Source of the DNA: Pisolithus tinctorius | Taxonomy: Eukaryota; Basidiomycota; Agaricomycetes; Boletales; Pisolithaceae | Assembly (NCBI GenBank): GCA_024663395.1 | Contig: JANFAH010000025.1 | Span: forward strand, 496,001 to 560,000 | Length of the DNA stretch: 64,000 nucleotides | Direction: 5' to 3' | Part shown: positions 1-10,200 of the stretch, in pieces | Numbering within the stretch: the first letter of the stretch is position 1 | How the letters are laid out: each line of letters starts with the position of its first letter | Program-made: the position numbers and the translations under genes | The notes under the pieces: model-generated | What the model saw: only the letters and a program-made list of their open reading frames with translations | Told to the model about the DNA's origin: nothing | Databases searched by the model: none

Positions 1-10
1 CCCTTTCAAG

Positions 11-496
11 GTGGAATTTGATTCAACCACAGATCTCATTGCTCACCATGCTCACAAACTCCAGAAATGCCTGGAGGACCTCACTTGCATCCATGACCTG
101 GCCCTAAAATCCCATTTTGCCTCAGCCAAGGATTTCATCAACCATTTTGCACACTCTATCAAAGACTTCAACTTTGAACCAGGGTCACTCATCCTTGTTC
201 AGAATTCCTGCATCGAACTAGAACTCAACTGGAAAACCAAACCACACTACCTAGGGCCTATGATTGTCATCAGACACACTAAAGGCAGCTCATATATACT
301 TGCAGAATTAGATGGTGCTGTCTCAAAATTCTGCTTCACTGCCTTTTGCCTATATCCCTATTTCCCACAGAATAATGCTTGTATTGAAGTCACACAACTG
401 ACTGGCACTTCCACACAAGACCTGGATCACCTTGAGGATGATTTGTTCCCAGACCCTATGCTCACTGGCATCCCTTTGGACAAGTCAGATGAGTAG
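11..496 (+). pseudogene. Ty3/gypsy integrase C-terminal remnant
   Basis: An open frame of about 160 codons resembles the tail of a basidiomycete Ty3/gypsy polyprotein downstream of the integrase core. The clearest blocks are KTKPHYLGPMIVI and GSSYILAELDGAV, which match the C-terminal DNA-binding region of this integrase group. No catalytic DDE core, reverse transcriptase or chromodomain is visible here; the rest would lie left of the window or is lost. The stretch has no CpG, like everything up to about 10030, which suggests an old copy. No LTR could be placed after the stop; positions 497-690 are AT-rich without a gene. The family call is an inference from motif resemblance. Confidence 0.55.
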
Positions 497-719
497 TCCA
501 TCCTTCTCTTTGCCTCCTTTCTTTTCTTTCTCCATTCTTTCTTTATTGATACCCATTTCATCTCATATATAAAATCTGCACTGCTCACAAGAAACAGTCT
601 GTCAAAATCTTTATATATAAAAATTCCACAATGCTTTTACCTTCAGAAGTCTTACATTTCCTTCCCTTACTGTAGTACTAATACTGACACATGAAAGACT
701 CTTACAAATTCAGAACATA

Positions 720-977
720 TGAGTACAAAAATCCCACAGACACTAGTATGCTCTTTACAGTCCTGGAGGTCATCCTTCAACCTTCACAACTCCTCCCATC
801 TGGCCCATGCAGTCTCAATCTGATGTGTTACCTGCCTTGCCAACATCTCCAGCAGCTGGTAGATCTGCTCCAGCTTGAATTCCTCATCCTCAGCTCATGC
901 CTTGAGCACTTGCAAACATTCGATGAAGCTTGCTGTTGACTGCTCATGTGGGTTTTTGACCTCTGGAATTTCAGTGC
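720..977 (-). pseudogene. 3' part of an unrecognised gene split by the 1.85 kb element
   Basis: On the minus strand the frame reads into a hydrophilic, probably helical segment (FKLEQIYQLLEML, then ETAWARWEEL) with in-frame stops. It continues the frame that ends at 2833 on the other side of the 1.85 kb insertion. Removing the insert and one copy of a degenerate 5-base target duplication joins the two frames. The gene therefore existed before the insertion. No function is recognised. The coiled-coil-like tail plus the cysteine cluster upstream resemble repetitive hypothetical proteins of Agaricomycetes, which is inference only. Confidence 0.4.
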
Positions 978-2827
978 TGTGAGTCAAAGTGTGGAAAGGC
1001 AGTATAAATCAACCAAAACCAACACAAAAGACAAATGTAGAGCAAGTGGTGGTGTACCTCCACAGAACCTGGAGGGCAGAAGAAATCTAAGGTGGGGAAA
1101 TTTCAATGGCAGGTGCTCTTGGCACAAGTCAATGACAAGTTACACAAGAGCAGATGAATGAGTGATGACTGAATGGGGGATGCTGAACAGAGTGAAGGTG
1201 TTCAGCTGAAAGGACTTGGGAGTAATGGACTTTGACAATACATGTTCCTGGCACAAGTCAATGACAAGTTACACAGGAGTGGATGGATGACTAAGCAAGA
1301 GTGCTGACTAAGGATGGATAAGACTGCAGATGATGGATGGTGGTAGATAGACCCTTCTGAATGAGCCTCAACTACCAAATATATGAACAATGACAGATAG
1401 ACTCCTTCATGGAGCCTCAACTGTTGATGACAAGATATGCACTGAGAGAGCTGAGCTGACTGACTGGATTGCTTCTTGGTAGCTAAGTACATGGGGGTTT
1501 ATATACTGTGGGGGGGAGCACAGCTTGTGACAAACAAGGCACAAACACCTGGTAAGTAATGAGTAAGGACTGTAAGCACTGAGTAATCCTGATGAGTAAG
1601 CAAGAAATGGAAAGTAAGCAAGCATAGAAGAATTGGTAAGTATTGGCAATAAACAAGTCAAGGACAGTCAAAATATCACAGTATGAGTCAAATAGAGTCA
1701 GAAACTGAGTAAGCGCACTGGATCACATTAGGTGGTGGCAATGCAAGTCAGATCTTGGTGGAGACATCACTGGACCAACAGATTGGATGACAGATGGACA
1801 GTGTTTCCAGATGGGGAAGTATTAATTCCAGAAAAGGATGGCATGAGTCAGGTGTCAATGGGGCTAGGGCATTGGGGGTCTGTGGGGCAATGGGAGCATA
1901 AGTGATCACATCTCCCACCCTTTCATCCTCTCAGCAAAGTTAACAAAAGCTTCATGAATGGGCCTCTGATGGAGAAGGAGGAAAAGGGGGGACATCTTCT
2001 GCTGGATCTTGCAGTAAGAAGGCAAGATGCATGTCATACTCATCATGGATGCAATCAGGAAGGCTGGAGAACAGTAGATTATACTGCAGCTGTTGCAATG
2101 CAGGGAGAATGATAGATGAGATTGGAATAAAGATGGTGCAGGGAGCAGGAAGGAAGGACCCATATGCTTCATCAGTGGGGAGACTGAAATGACCACATAA
2201 GACCTTTGTAACTGAGTGACAGACCTGAGGCAACCAAAGAATGTCCTTCTGGAAGTCATACTGACAAGGAGAACATGCTGACCAAGCTGCATGGGATGAG
2301 ATGGGGCTGACAACAATGGAATGAACCAGGGGGCTTCAGGACAGAAGCTGGTGGGAATGCCTGGCAGATATATGTAGCCACTGTCTCTGGCAAATGAGAC
2401 AAGCGAGATGATCAACAAAGAGGCAGCCATGATTGATGGACTTAGTGAAATGAGCATCTGATGGATGGAGTACTGTAGACATGCATAGGGTGCAAGGATC
2501 CTCTCCAAATTTGGAAGGCAGGATGGCATGGCTGAGCACTTTAAGCAAGTGTGAGAATGGAGTCGATATCTTTGGAAATGGTGGAGATATGACAAAAACT
2601 GGAATGCCATACACAGGCACTAAAAACCTTTAATGCACACTTAACTTGCTTCCACTTTTCTCTTTAGCACTGATGACTCATTCTTGTGTGAAGGATGACT
2701 GCTCACATCCAGCAGTCCTTCTACACATGAGGGCTTTAGTCTTCATATGCATGGCATGGCACACAACTCATCGACAAGTTAGGCAGAGTCAGCTGTAACC
2801 ATGTCCACAACACCTTTGGTGTGAGAC
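978..2827 (+). mobile_element. 1.85 kb unclassified element, copy 1
   Basis: This segment aligns along its length with 34035-35846. Both begin TGTGAGTCAAAG and end with the palindrome ACACCTTTGGTGT a few bases before the border. Here the flanks AGTGC and AGCAC look like a 5-base target duplication altered by two transitions. The copy is almost CpG-free and contains a local duplication of about 35 bp (near 1121 and 1250). It carries a degenerate minus-strand reading frame homologous to the intact one in copy 2. No transposase, reverse transcriptase or terminal repeat pair was found. The TG..AC(A) ends would also fit a solo LTR, but coding capacity inside argues for an element in its own right. 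Confidence 0.6.
1906..2760 (-). pseudogene. Broken copy of the 1.8 kb element's protein
   Basis: Several minus-strand frames together match the protein read at 34996-35801 in copy 2. Shared blocks include FARDSGYIYLPGIPTSFCPEA, here written as FARDSGYIYLPG and PTSFCPEA, then VSMTSRRTFFG, RSYVVISVSP and YNLLFSSLPD. The match changes frame at least twice (near 2400 and 2230) and has two stops near the N-terminus, so this copy cannot make the full protein. The conserved amino acids across two diverged copies indicate that the ancestor was translated. No known family was recognised. Confidence 0.5.
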
Positions 2828-2832
2828 AGCAC

Positions 2833-4302
2833 CTGAAGGAGTGTTGCTCTGGATTGGCTCTTTGATGCCTCCCAGTTCATTTAGCAAGCCAGTCACAATT
2901 GTGGAAAATGGCTTGAACTCAATTTGCAGTTCATTGAAAGGGAGTGTCAGGGAGGGTTCATTGACAGGGGCTGGTAGGGTCAAAGGTCCAGGTGTTGGAG
3001 TAGCCCTGTGGAAAAAGAGATGAGGTGTTGGCAAAGGATTGTGGGGGGAAGGGGTTGGTTCTGGTGAAGGCAAGTGTGTGGGGGTTGGATCAGGCTGCCA
3101 TTTTCAAGCTGGAATTTTCAGAGTGAGCTTCTTAGCAGGTCCAGTCACAGGTTCTGCTGGGGCCACCTTCAAGGTCATAATCAATTTGACTCATTTGTGG
3201 GACAGGCCTGCCTCCCCAACAGTGCTGGAGTTCTTTCACTGAAGGTGGTGTCAACTCATTCCCTTGTGGAATTTCACCTGTACAGTACTCACCTTTCTCC
3301 CTACTCCATGAGAGCATGAGCACTTGTGCTTCACCTTCCTGCACTGTTTGCAGGACAATTCTGGCTCCCCAACACACACAAGGTTTGCCTGGGCACATGT
3401 CTTGCAGGGCTTGTTGTCCCCAGCCATGCAAGGTCCCTTTGTGGAAGGACCTGGCTCACCTTTGCCTTTGCCATTTCCCTTGTCATCATCAACATCATCA
3501 GCCAGCTTGTCCTCCTTGCTGATGGCCTGTGGAATTTTCATTGAAGTCAGCATTCATGCTCAGGGTTGTCAAGGACATAGAATGCACCTTCTGCTTCCCT
3601 TTTCCCTTGCTCATGCTACAAGAGCCCTCCCCTGTCGAATGTGCAGCTCCTCTTGATGGGTGTCCTTTGGTATCTTCTGGCATGTGGTCTTGACCCTCAC
3701 CTCATGCTGCTTGGCCTTGGGTGTGCATGGATGGTGCCTTGGCCAACCTCTCAGCCTCCAACTGTGCTCTCTCCTCTACCCACTCCTGGTAGTCCTTGCA
3801 GAGGTCAGTGATGTTGAATCTTTGCTGCCCTTCTGGCCACCAAAGATCCACTATTGCTATAACTGCCAGGATCACCTCATTCTGCTGTATTGCAGATTCT
3901 TCAGTCATGTTGCAAAGGTTAGCATTGCACACCTTTGGGATGGAGATTTTGTTCTCATCAACATACTTCCACCACAACTAAATGCCAGCCTGGGGGTCTG
4001 TCAGCATGTTGCATTGCATGAGTCTCTGGTGCACTCACCCAAGTCTGGTCCCAGTCCTCCACCCACTTGTATATCACCTCTAAGCTCTCTTTGGGCCATG
4101 GTGCTGTGTCAATTAGCACCCTAACATGCCTTAGAGCTGCTGACAGCAAGGTGATGGCCTGGTCCCTCATGCTGCAAACTGGTCGTGCATTGTGGATCAA
4201 GTAGGCTTGCATGGCGAAGGTTGGGTATGGGCTTGGGTAGTGGATATGGGTGTAGCTGGGGAGTGGAAGTTTGACAAGTGGTGAGACACCTTCTGAGCAC
4301 AT
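2833..4302 (-). pseudogene. Unrecognised gene with Zn2Cys6-like cysteine cluster
   Basis: Fragments in changing frames read along the minus strand: a segment with YKWVEDWDQTW (about 4050), one with DLCKDYQEWVEERAQLEAERL (broken here into DLCKDYQEWV and EERAQLEAERL, about 3760), a low-complexity KGKGKQK stretch, and a cysteine cluster at about 3320-3430 (CKTCAQ, CVGEPELSCKQCRKVKHKC). The spacing resembles fungal Zn2Cys6 domains, though the context is not that of a normal transcription factor. A proline-rich segment follows, and the frame is then cut by the 1.85 kb element at 2832. Frameshifts and lack of CpG mark it as decayed. It may be one multi-exon gene with 5442-6130; that is inference. 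Confidence 0.4.
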
Positions 4303-5441
4303 TTAAATTCCACAGGGCCATCTTGTACAATGTGGAATTTCCCTCTGCATGAGGCAGAATTCTGACCACATGCCATCATTGTTACATAATGCCTGCTGAT
4401 ATTCTGCACTCGTCTCTGTCACCTCTCAGTTCAGTCTGACCAAGGACAGTCAGTATTCAAAGTCCCCAGGAGGTGTAGGGAGCCATATACTCCCTGAGGC
4501 TGGAACAGGAATCCATCACTAAATTCCACAGGCCTCTGCAACAAACCCATTTCAGAATTTTTCCTCCTCATGTCCTCATGCTTCCTCCCAACCCCTGTTG
4601 CCTTTGGAGTTTCTACTGACCTTCAGCATGTTGCCCAGTCATCAATATGCTGATCCAGAAGTTCTGCATTCACTCAGAGTCATCCAGAATTCAGTAGCCA
4701 TGCCACCACCCAGCCATGTCACCAGTCATCCATGCCACTTGCCTCTAAAAACTCTGGTTTCCCCCTGTCACCCTAAATTCCACAAGCTGGACTTTGTGCC
4801 AGTATGCTCTGCCCTCCTGTGCTTCCCCCTCCCACCAGCTCTACCTCCCACTTGTATGCATACCCTCATTCTGTTGGAAGATACCCCTTACCATTGTCCC
4901 ATTTTTACTCTTGTCTACTGCCCACTGGACTATTTCACATGCATCTGTAATTCACTGACATCTGACATCCTTTCCTTTATCTTCCAGTCTTTTAGTTTTT
5001 CCACCCCACCTTACTCTGACTCATACCTACTTTCTTTGTACTATATAATTCCACCATGATGTCAGAAATATACCACCCACCTTTAGAGTTGCTATCTGTG
5101 TGTGTTCCACAAGTTCGAGAGTTCTCAGAGTCTAAGTGTGTATATTGAGTCTACAGCATCTACAGCATCTCTAGTGGTCTTTGTGTCTCTTGCATCTCCC
5201 AATCCCACACACCTTATCCTGTATCCCCCTCACCTCAATTACACTCTTCTCATCACATAACAGCTTTTCAGAATTTTGTATACTCATCTTGCTGTTCCTC
5301 GCATGTCCACATCTGTCCAGAATTAAATCCCATGGCTCTCACTTGAATTCCCCCCACCCCCCTTCTAGTCTTATTCTCAACTTCTCCTTCCATGCAGCAC
5401 CCCTTGGGGCAATCCTACAGAATTCTCCCTTCAGCCTTCCT
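4303..5441. other. No gene recognised
   Basis: CpG-poor, C/T-rich on the plus strand, with several scattered AATTCCAC motifs and a short tandem CATCTACAG repeat near 5155-5170. The open frames here are low in complexity and show no recognisable domain. It could be intron or intergenic sequence of the minus-strand gene remnants on both sides. Confidence 0.3.
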
Positions 5442-6130
5442 CTAGTCACATGCTTCCCAGAAGTCATGTCCCACAGCAGGTGTTTGGTGCTGCACAGCCT
5501 TGTGTGGGTGGGGTTGTGCTTCAGCTGGGGGTGGGGGGAGACAAGGGGCTGCCTCCTGGTAAGGGCCTTTTTGGTGCATTGTTGGGGGGAGCACTTTGAC
5601 AAATGCTTGCAAGTCAGAAATGAGGTGAAGGGAGTGATGAAGCATATTCACTACTAATGGAATGTCGAAGGCTTTCAGGTCAGCTTCATGCAACAGCTGA
5701 AGCTGGTCTGAATAATTCATGTTAGTCAGGTCAGCATAATTGTGCAAGATCAGTAATACTCACCAGCTGTCAAATGCTTGAGATAAAATGATGAAGCAGG
5801 TACTGGCACAAAGTGGTCTTCCTCCTCTGCTGGAGCCTCCAAGTTGTAATCCTGTTCCATCTGTTCTTTCAAAAATGGAACAGTGAGAGCATGGAGCTCA
5901 TCAGTGTTGAGGTGCTTCACATTGAAATCAGGACCAACTGCTGGAACTCCAGCTGGCCAATCAACAATGGTATGCTTGTGGATGAAGAGCAGGTCTAGCA
6001 GCACCTTCCATGGAACATTCTTCTGCCCACACTTGATCTCAGCTTCATCTGTGGGGCTTCAGCTAGTAGATCAGATAGAGATAGTTGTAGTGACTTACAG
6101 AACTTCTGTGAGATCATCAGAGGTAAGATA
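5442..6130 (-). pseudogene. Fragment of a repetitive Agaricomycete hypothetical gene
   Basis: Two minus-strand exons are visible. The first (about 6020-5764) contains VDWPAGVPAVGPDF followed by LNTDELHALTVPFLKEQ. The second (about 5706-5442) contains KAFDIPLVVN and SDLQAFVKVLP. They are joined by a convincing intron with donor GTGAGT, a CTAAC-type branch site and acceptor TTCAG. I recognise this pair of blocks as typical of a repetitive family of unknown function in TE-rich Agaricomycete DNA; that is memory of a pattern and was not searched. No start codon or complete gene could be defined, and the flanks are decayed. Confidence 0.4.
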
Positions 6131-6289
6131 TGCTGATTTCAATTGCATCTGACTTCCTGGGATTGTAATGCAAGAGCACAGTCATATGACTTTTGCGATA
6201 ACAGGGCAAAGTTGGGTAGTGGGATGGAAGCAGCAGAGTCAAGGATTTTATATCTAGAGGATGCTACATCTAACCCCTGAGCAACTCCC

Positions 6290-7090
6290 TGAGCTTTTGG
6301 TGATGCAAGCTGGAACAGCATATGTCTTTGACATTGGTGTTCCATTCTCTTAACCCATCAGAGCATTCAAGAAACTAACCCTCTGAGTCTATTCATGCCA
6401 AATCCCTCAAGGGAACACATTAGGTCATTCCTCAAAATGGAGTTAACTATGGAATGATCTTTGGAGCAATGGCCTTTCAGTTCTGTTAATTCTAACAAGT
6501 GAGTCAAGTTTAAGACTTGATGAGGCTATTCATGCACAGTAACAGGTGGAGGTTATTATATCCCTATCCTTGCAAACTAGACATGCAGACAGGGAACATG
6601 TGATGCTGGTGCTAACAGATTCATCATGAAGGACCTCCTGCCTGAAGAGGCATCTGGTTTTCACAGGAATTGCATGGAAGCTGGGTGAGTGTAGGTCACT
6701 GAATCTGGTGCCCAAAGCAAACTCATTGATGGCCTAAAGCCTTGTCCCTCATGTGGCACTGTTGATATCCCTGGGCTGGCTTCCTGTCAGCCTTCCATTA
6801 AAGGGTTGGTGGACAGCAAACTTCTTGACACCATCATTTGTATCTGAAATTCACTTTGATGGTGTCATTATCAAGAGTCACATAGTCTCCATGTGTGGGC
6901 TGGTCCAGTTCCTTGAGAAGTCAAGGATGTTGGCAAAGATTGAACATTTACAGATTCTCCTAGCCTTTGCAATACACTGGAATCTCTCAGCTCTTACATA
7001 GACAATGGACTGATTGTCTTGACCAGCACATTTGAGAAATGGTGGAGGAAAAGTGGCTGATGACTGTGTGCAAGATGTGAGTCATTGAAT
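6290..7090 (+). pseudogene. Tryptophan synthase remnant 1 (alpha part)
   Basis: This CpG-free segment matches 43190-44050 closely and 62420-63150 more distantly. Through the latter and the better copy at 16430-18365 it can be identified as decayed fused tryptophan synthase, mainly the alpha half. Correspondences include the segment reading MQAG..ADV in copy 4 and the block IHFDGV, equivalent to VHFDAVVEAG in copy 2. Frames change repeatedly and no exon is intact. It is the left end of duplicated block I. Its lack of CpG contrasts with the CpG-rich copies at the right ends of both blocks. Confidence 0.45.
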
Positions 7091-7252
7091 TTAGGGTAAA
7101 TTGTGCATTTGAGGTGGTTGATGAGTGAGGTGGGTAATTACTCAGGTGTTTGATACCAATACAAAGGCCAATGCAACATTGAATTGTTCATACTGTACTT
7201 GGTGTGTAGAATACAAAGTCAGTGACAAGCATAAAGTGCATATGTATCAACA

Positions 7253-10200
7253 CTAGGAAATGTATTTGAAACAGTCCTGCCATTTGTTTCCATGGGCCAT
7301 ATGACTCAAGTCCAGCTCCACACAACATCCTCTAGGAATGATTAATTTGGTTTGGATTGAATAAAATGGGGCCTGCAAAGATGCAGGTATCCATAAAAGC
7401 AATCTCCCCTGTGGGCCTCTGATCCAGCCATCAGGGTGCAGCAGGACTGGTTGAGTTATGTCCTCCAATGTGTGGTCATCAAGAAGTTGTCCACTGTCAG
7501 ATAATGCATGTGATGAGACTGAAGAAAAGCAAATGGGGTGTGTCCCATGAATCTGAGTGGCTGTCAGAATAAAGTCAGATATTGTGACAGCATGAATACA
7601 GATAGCTGTAAATAATGTACTCACCATTAACATGTATCATGGTAGGATGACCATTTCCATCTCCTGAGATCCCAACAGCTTCACCTGCTGAGCCAGAGAT
7701 AATCATATGGCTATCAGAGGAGAGTGCAACTGAGTGGGCATCCTCAGTATGCCCCTTCAGAGGGCTGCCAATCTGATCTCCACTCTTTGTATCCCAGACC
7801 CTCACAGTCTTGTCATCTGAGCCTGAGACAATCCTGTTGCCATCAGGGGAGAATGCAACTGAGGTGACATTTGAAGTATGCCCCTTCAGAGGGCTGCCAA
7901 TCTGATCTCCACTCTTTGCATCCCAGACCCCCACAGTGTTGTCCCAAGAGCCTGAGACAATCCTGTTGCCATCAGAGGAGAATGCAACTGAGGTGACATA
8001 TGAAGTATGCCCCCCCAGAGGGCTGCCAATCTGATCTCCACTCCTTGCATCCCAGACCCTCACAGTGTTGTCCCAAGAGCCTGAGACAATCCTGTTGCCA
8101 TCAGGGGAGAATGCAACTGAGGTGACATATGAAGTATGGCCCTCCAGAGGGCTGCCAATCTGATCTCCACTCTTTGCATCCCAGACCCTCACAGTGTTGT
8201 CCCAAGAGCCTGAGACAATCCTGTTGCCATCAGGGGAGAATGCAACTGAAGTGACATATGAAGTATGCCCCTCCAGAGGGCTGCCAATCTGATCTCCACT
8301 CTTTGCATCCCAGACCCTCACAGTGTTGTCAAAAGAGCCTGAGACAATCCAGTTGCCATCAGGGGAGAATGCAACTGAGGTGACCCAATTACCATGCCCC
8401 TCCAGAGGGCTGCCAATCCGATCTCTACTCTTTGCATCCCAGACCCTCACAGTGTTGTCCCAAGAGCCTGAGACAATCCTGTTGCCATCAGGGGAGAATG
8501 CAACTGAGGTGACCCAACTACCATGCCCCTCCAGAGGGCTGCCAATCTGATCTCCACTCCTTGCATCCCAGACCCTCACAGTCTTGTCCTCTGAGCCTGA
8601 GACAATCCTGTTGCCATCAGGGGAGAATGCAACTGAGGTGCCATATGAAGTATGCCCCTCCAGAGGGCTGCCAATCTGATCTCCACTCTTTGCATCCCAG
8701 ACCCTCACAGTCTTGTCAAAAGAGCCTGAGACAATCCTGTTTCCATCAGGGGAGAATGCAACTGAGGTGACATAATCAGTATGCCCCTTCAGAGGGCTGC
8801 CAATCTGATCTCCACTCTTTGCATCCCAGACCCTCACAGTGTTGTCCCAAGAGCCTGAGACAATCCTGTTGCCATCAGGGGAGAATGCAACTGAGGTGAC
8901 AGGAGAAGTATGCCCCTTCAGAGGGCTGCCAATCTGATCTCCACTCTTTGCATCCCAGACCATCACAGTGTTGTCCTTTGAGCCTGAGACAATCCTGTTG
9001 CCATCAGCAGAGAATGCAACTGAGGTGACATGCCAAGTATGCCCCTTCAGAGGGCTGCCAATCTGATCTCCACTCTTTGCATCCCAGACCCTCACAGTGT
9101 TGTCCTCTGAGCCTGAGACAATCATATTGCCATCAGGAGAGAATGCAACTGAGGTGACATCACTTGTATGCCCCTTCAGAGGGCTGCCAATCTGATCTCC
9201 ACTCTTTGCATCCCAGACCCTCAAAGTGTTGTCCTCTGAGCCTGAGACAATCCTGTTGCCATCAGGGGAGAATGCAACTGAGGTGACAATTGAAGTATGC
9301 CCCTTCAGAGGGTTGCCAATCTGATCTCCACTCTTTGCATCCCAGACCCTCACAGTGTTGTCCCAAGAGCCTGAGACAATCCTGTTGCCATCAGGGGAGA
9401 ATGCAACTGAGGTGACAGGAGAAGTATGCCCCTTCAGAGGGCTGCCAATCTGATCTCCACTCTTTGCATCCCAGACTCTCACACTGTTGTCCTCTGAGCC
9501 TGAGACAATCCTGTTGCCATCAGGGGAGAATGCAACTGAGGTGACAGCATCAGTATGCCCCTGTAAGGCAAGCTGGACAGCTGGCCAGTCCTGGAGACCC
9601 CCCTGAGCAACTTTCACAAGATGGAAGAATTTGCACACAAGTTGTTTGGAAAACAAGGATGTAGAAGGTGCAAAGGGCAATGCAGACAGGTATAGGTGTG
9701 GTGCACTGCATGAAATTGCCATGGTAAAGTATTGCAAAAATTTGACCCCATCCATTGCTAATGCTGCTGGTACTTCACAACCTGAATGGCCCTGCACATG
9801 ACATCAGGTGACATCAAATGCCACTTGCCAACTGGAGTACTTACCTGTAACCATCTGGCTGTGATTGCAAGAGAGGATTCAGCACTTCCCAATGCTCCAA
9901 GAAGGCTGAGAGCCTCAATCCAGAACAGGATTTTTTCACTCTCTACAATGCCTTGTACAGATGTTGCAAGGCACGAGTCAAACCTGGCCATCTCCAAATG
10001 CTCTGCCCAGAATTTGCAAGAGTAGGATAAGTGTCGTGGAATACTTGACTTGATTCTCTCCGGCAAGTCAGGAATCTGGGAGTTGCTGAGGTACGAGTTT
10101 TCCAGCCTGCAGATGTTGAAACGCAGCTCCTTAGCTAGCACTTGCAACGAGGCATAGGCTAGATTACTTGAGTCAGAAGTGTCGATGAAGTAGACTCCAC

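Noticed and set aside
974..2832. Apparent terminal inverted repeat GTGCTGT at the ends of the 1.85 kb element
   Set aside because: The GTGC part is flanking sequence; copy 2 has different flanks, so the inverted match in copy 1 is chance or a decayed target duplication.
8323..8770. Plus-strand open frames across the WD40 array
   Set aside because: They are periodic antisense shadows of the minus-strand WD40 repeats.
7655..9560. Regular direct repeats that could look like a satellite or CRISPR-like array
   Set aside because: The 129 bp period is a whole number of codons, the frame is open on the minus strand and each unit is a WD40 repeat.
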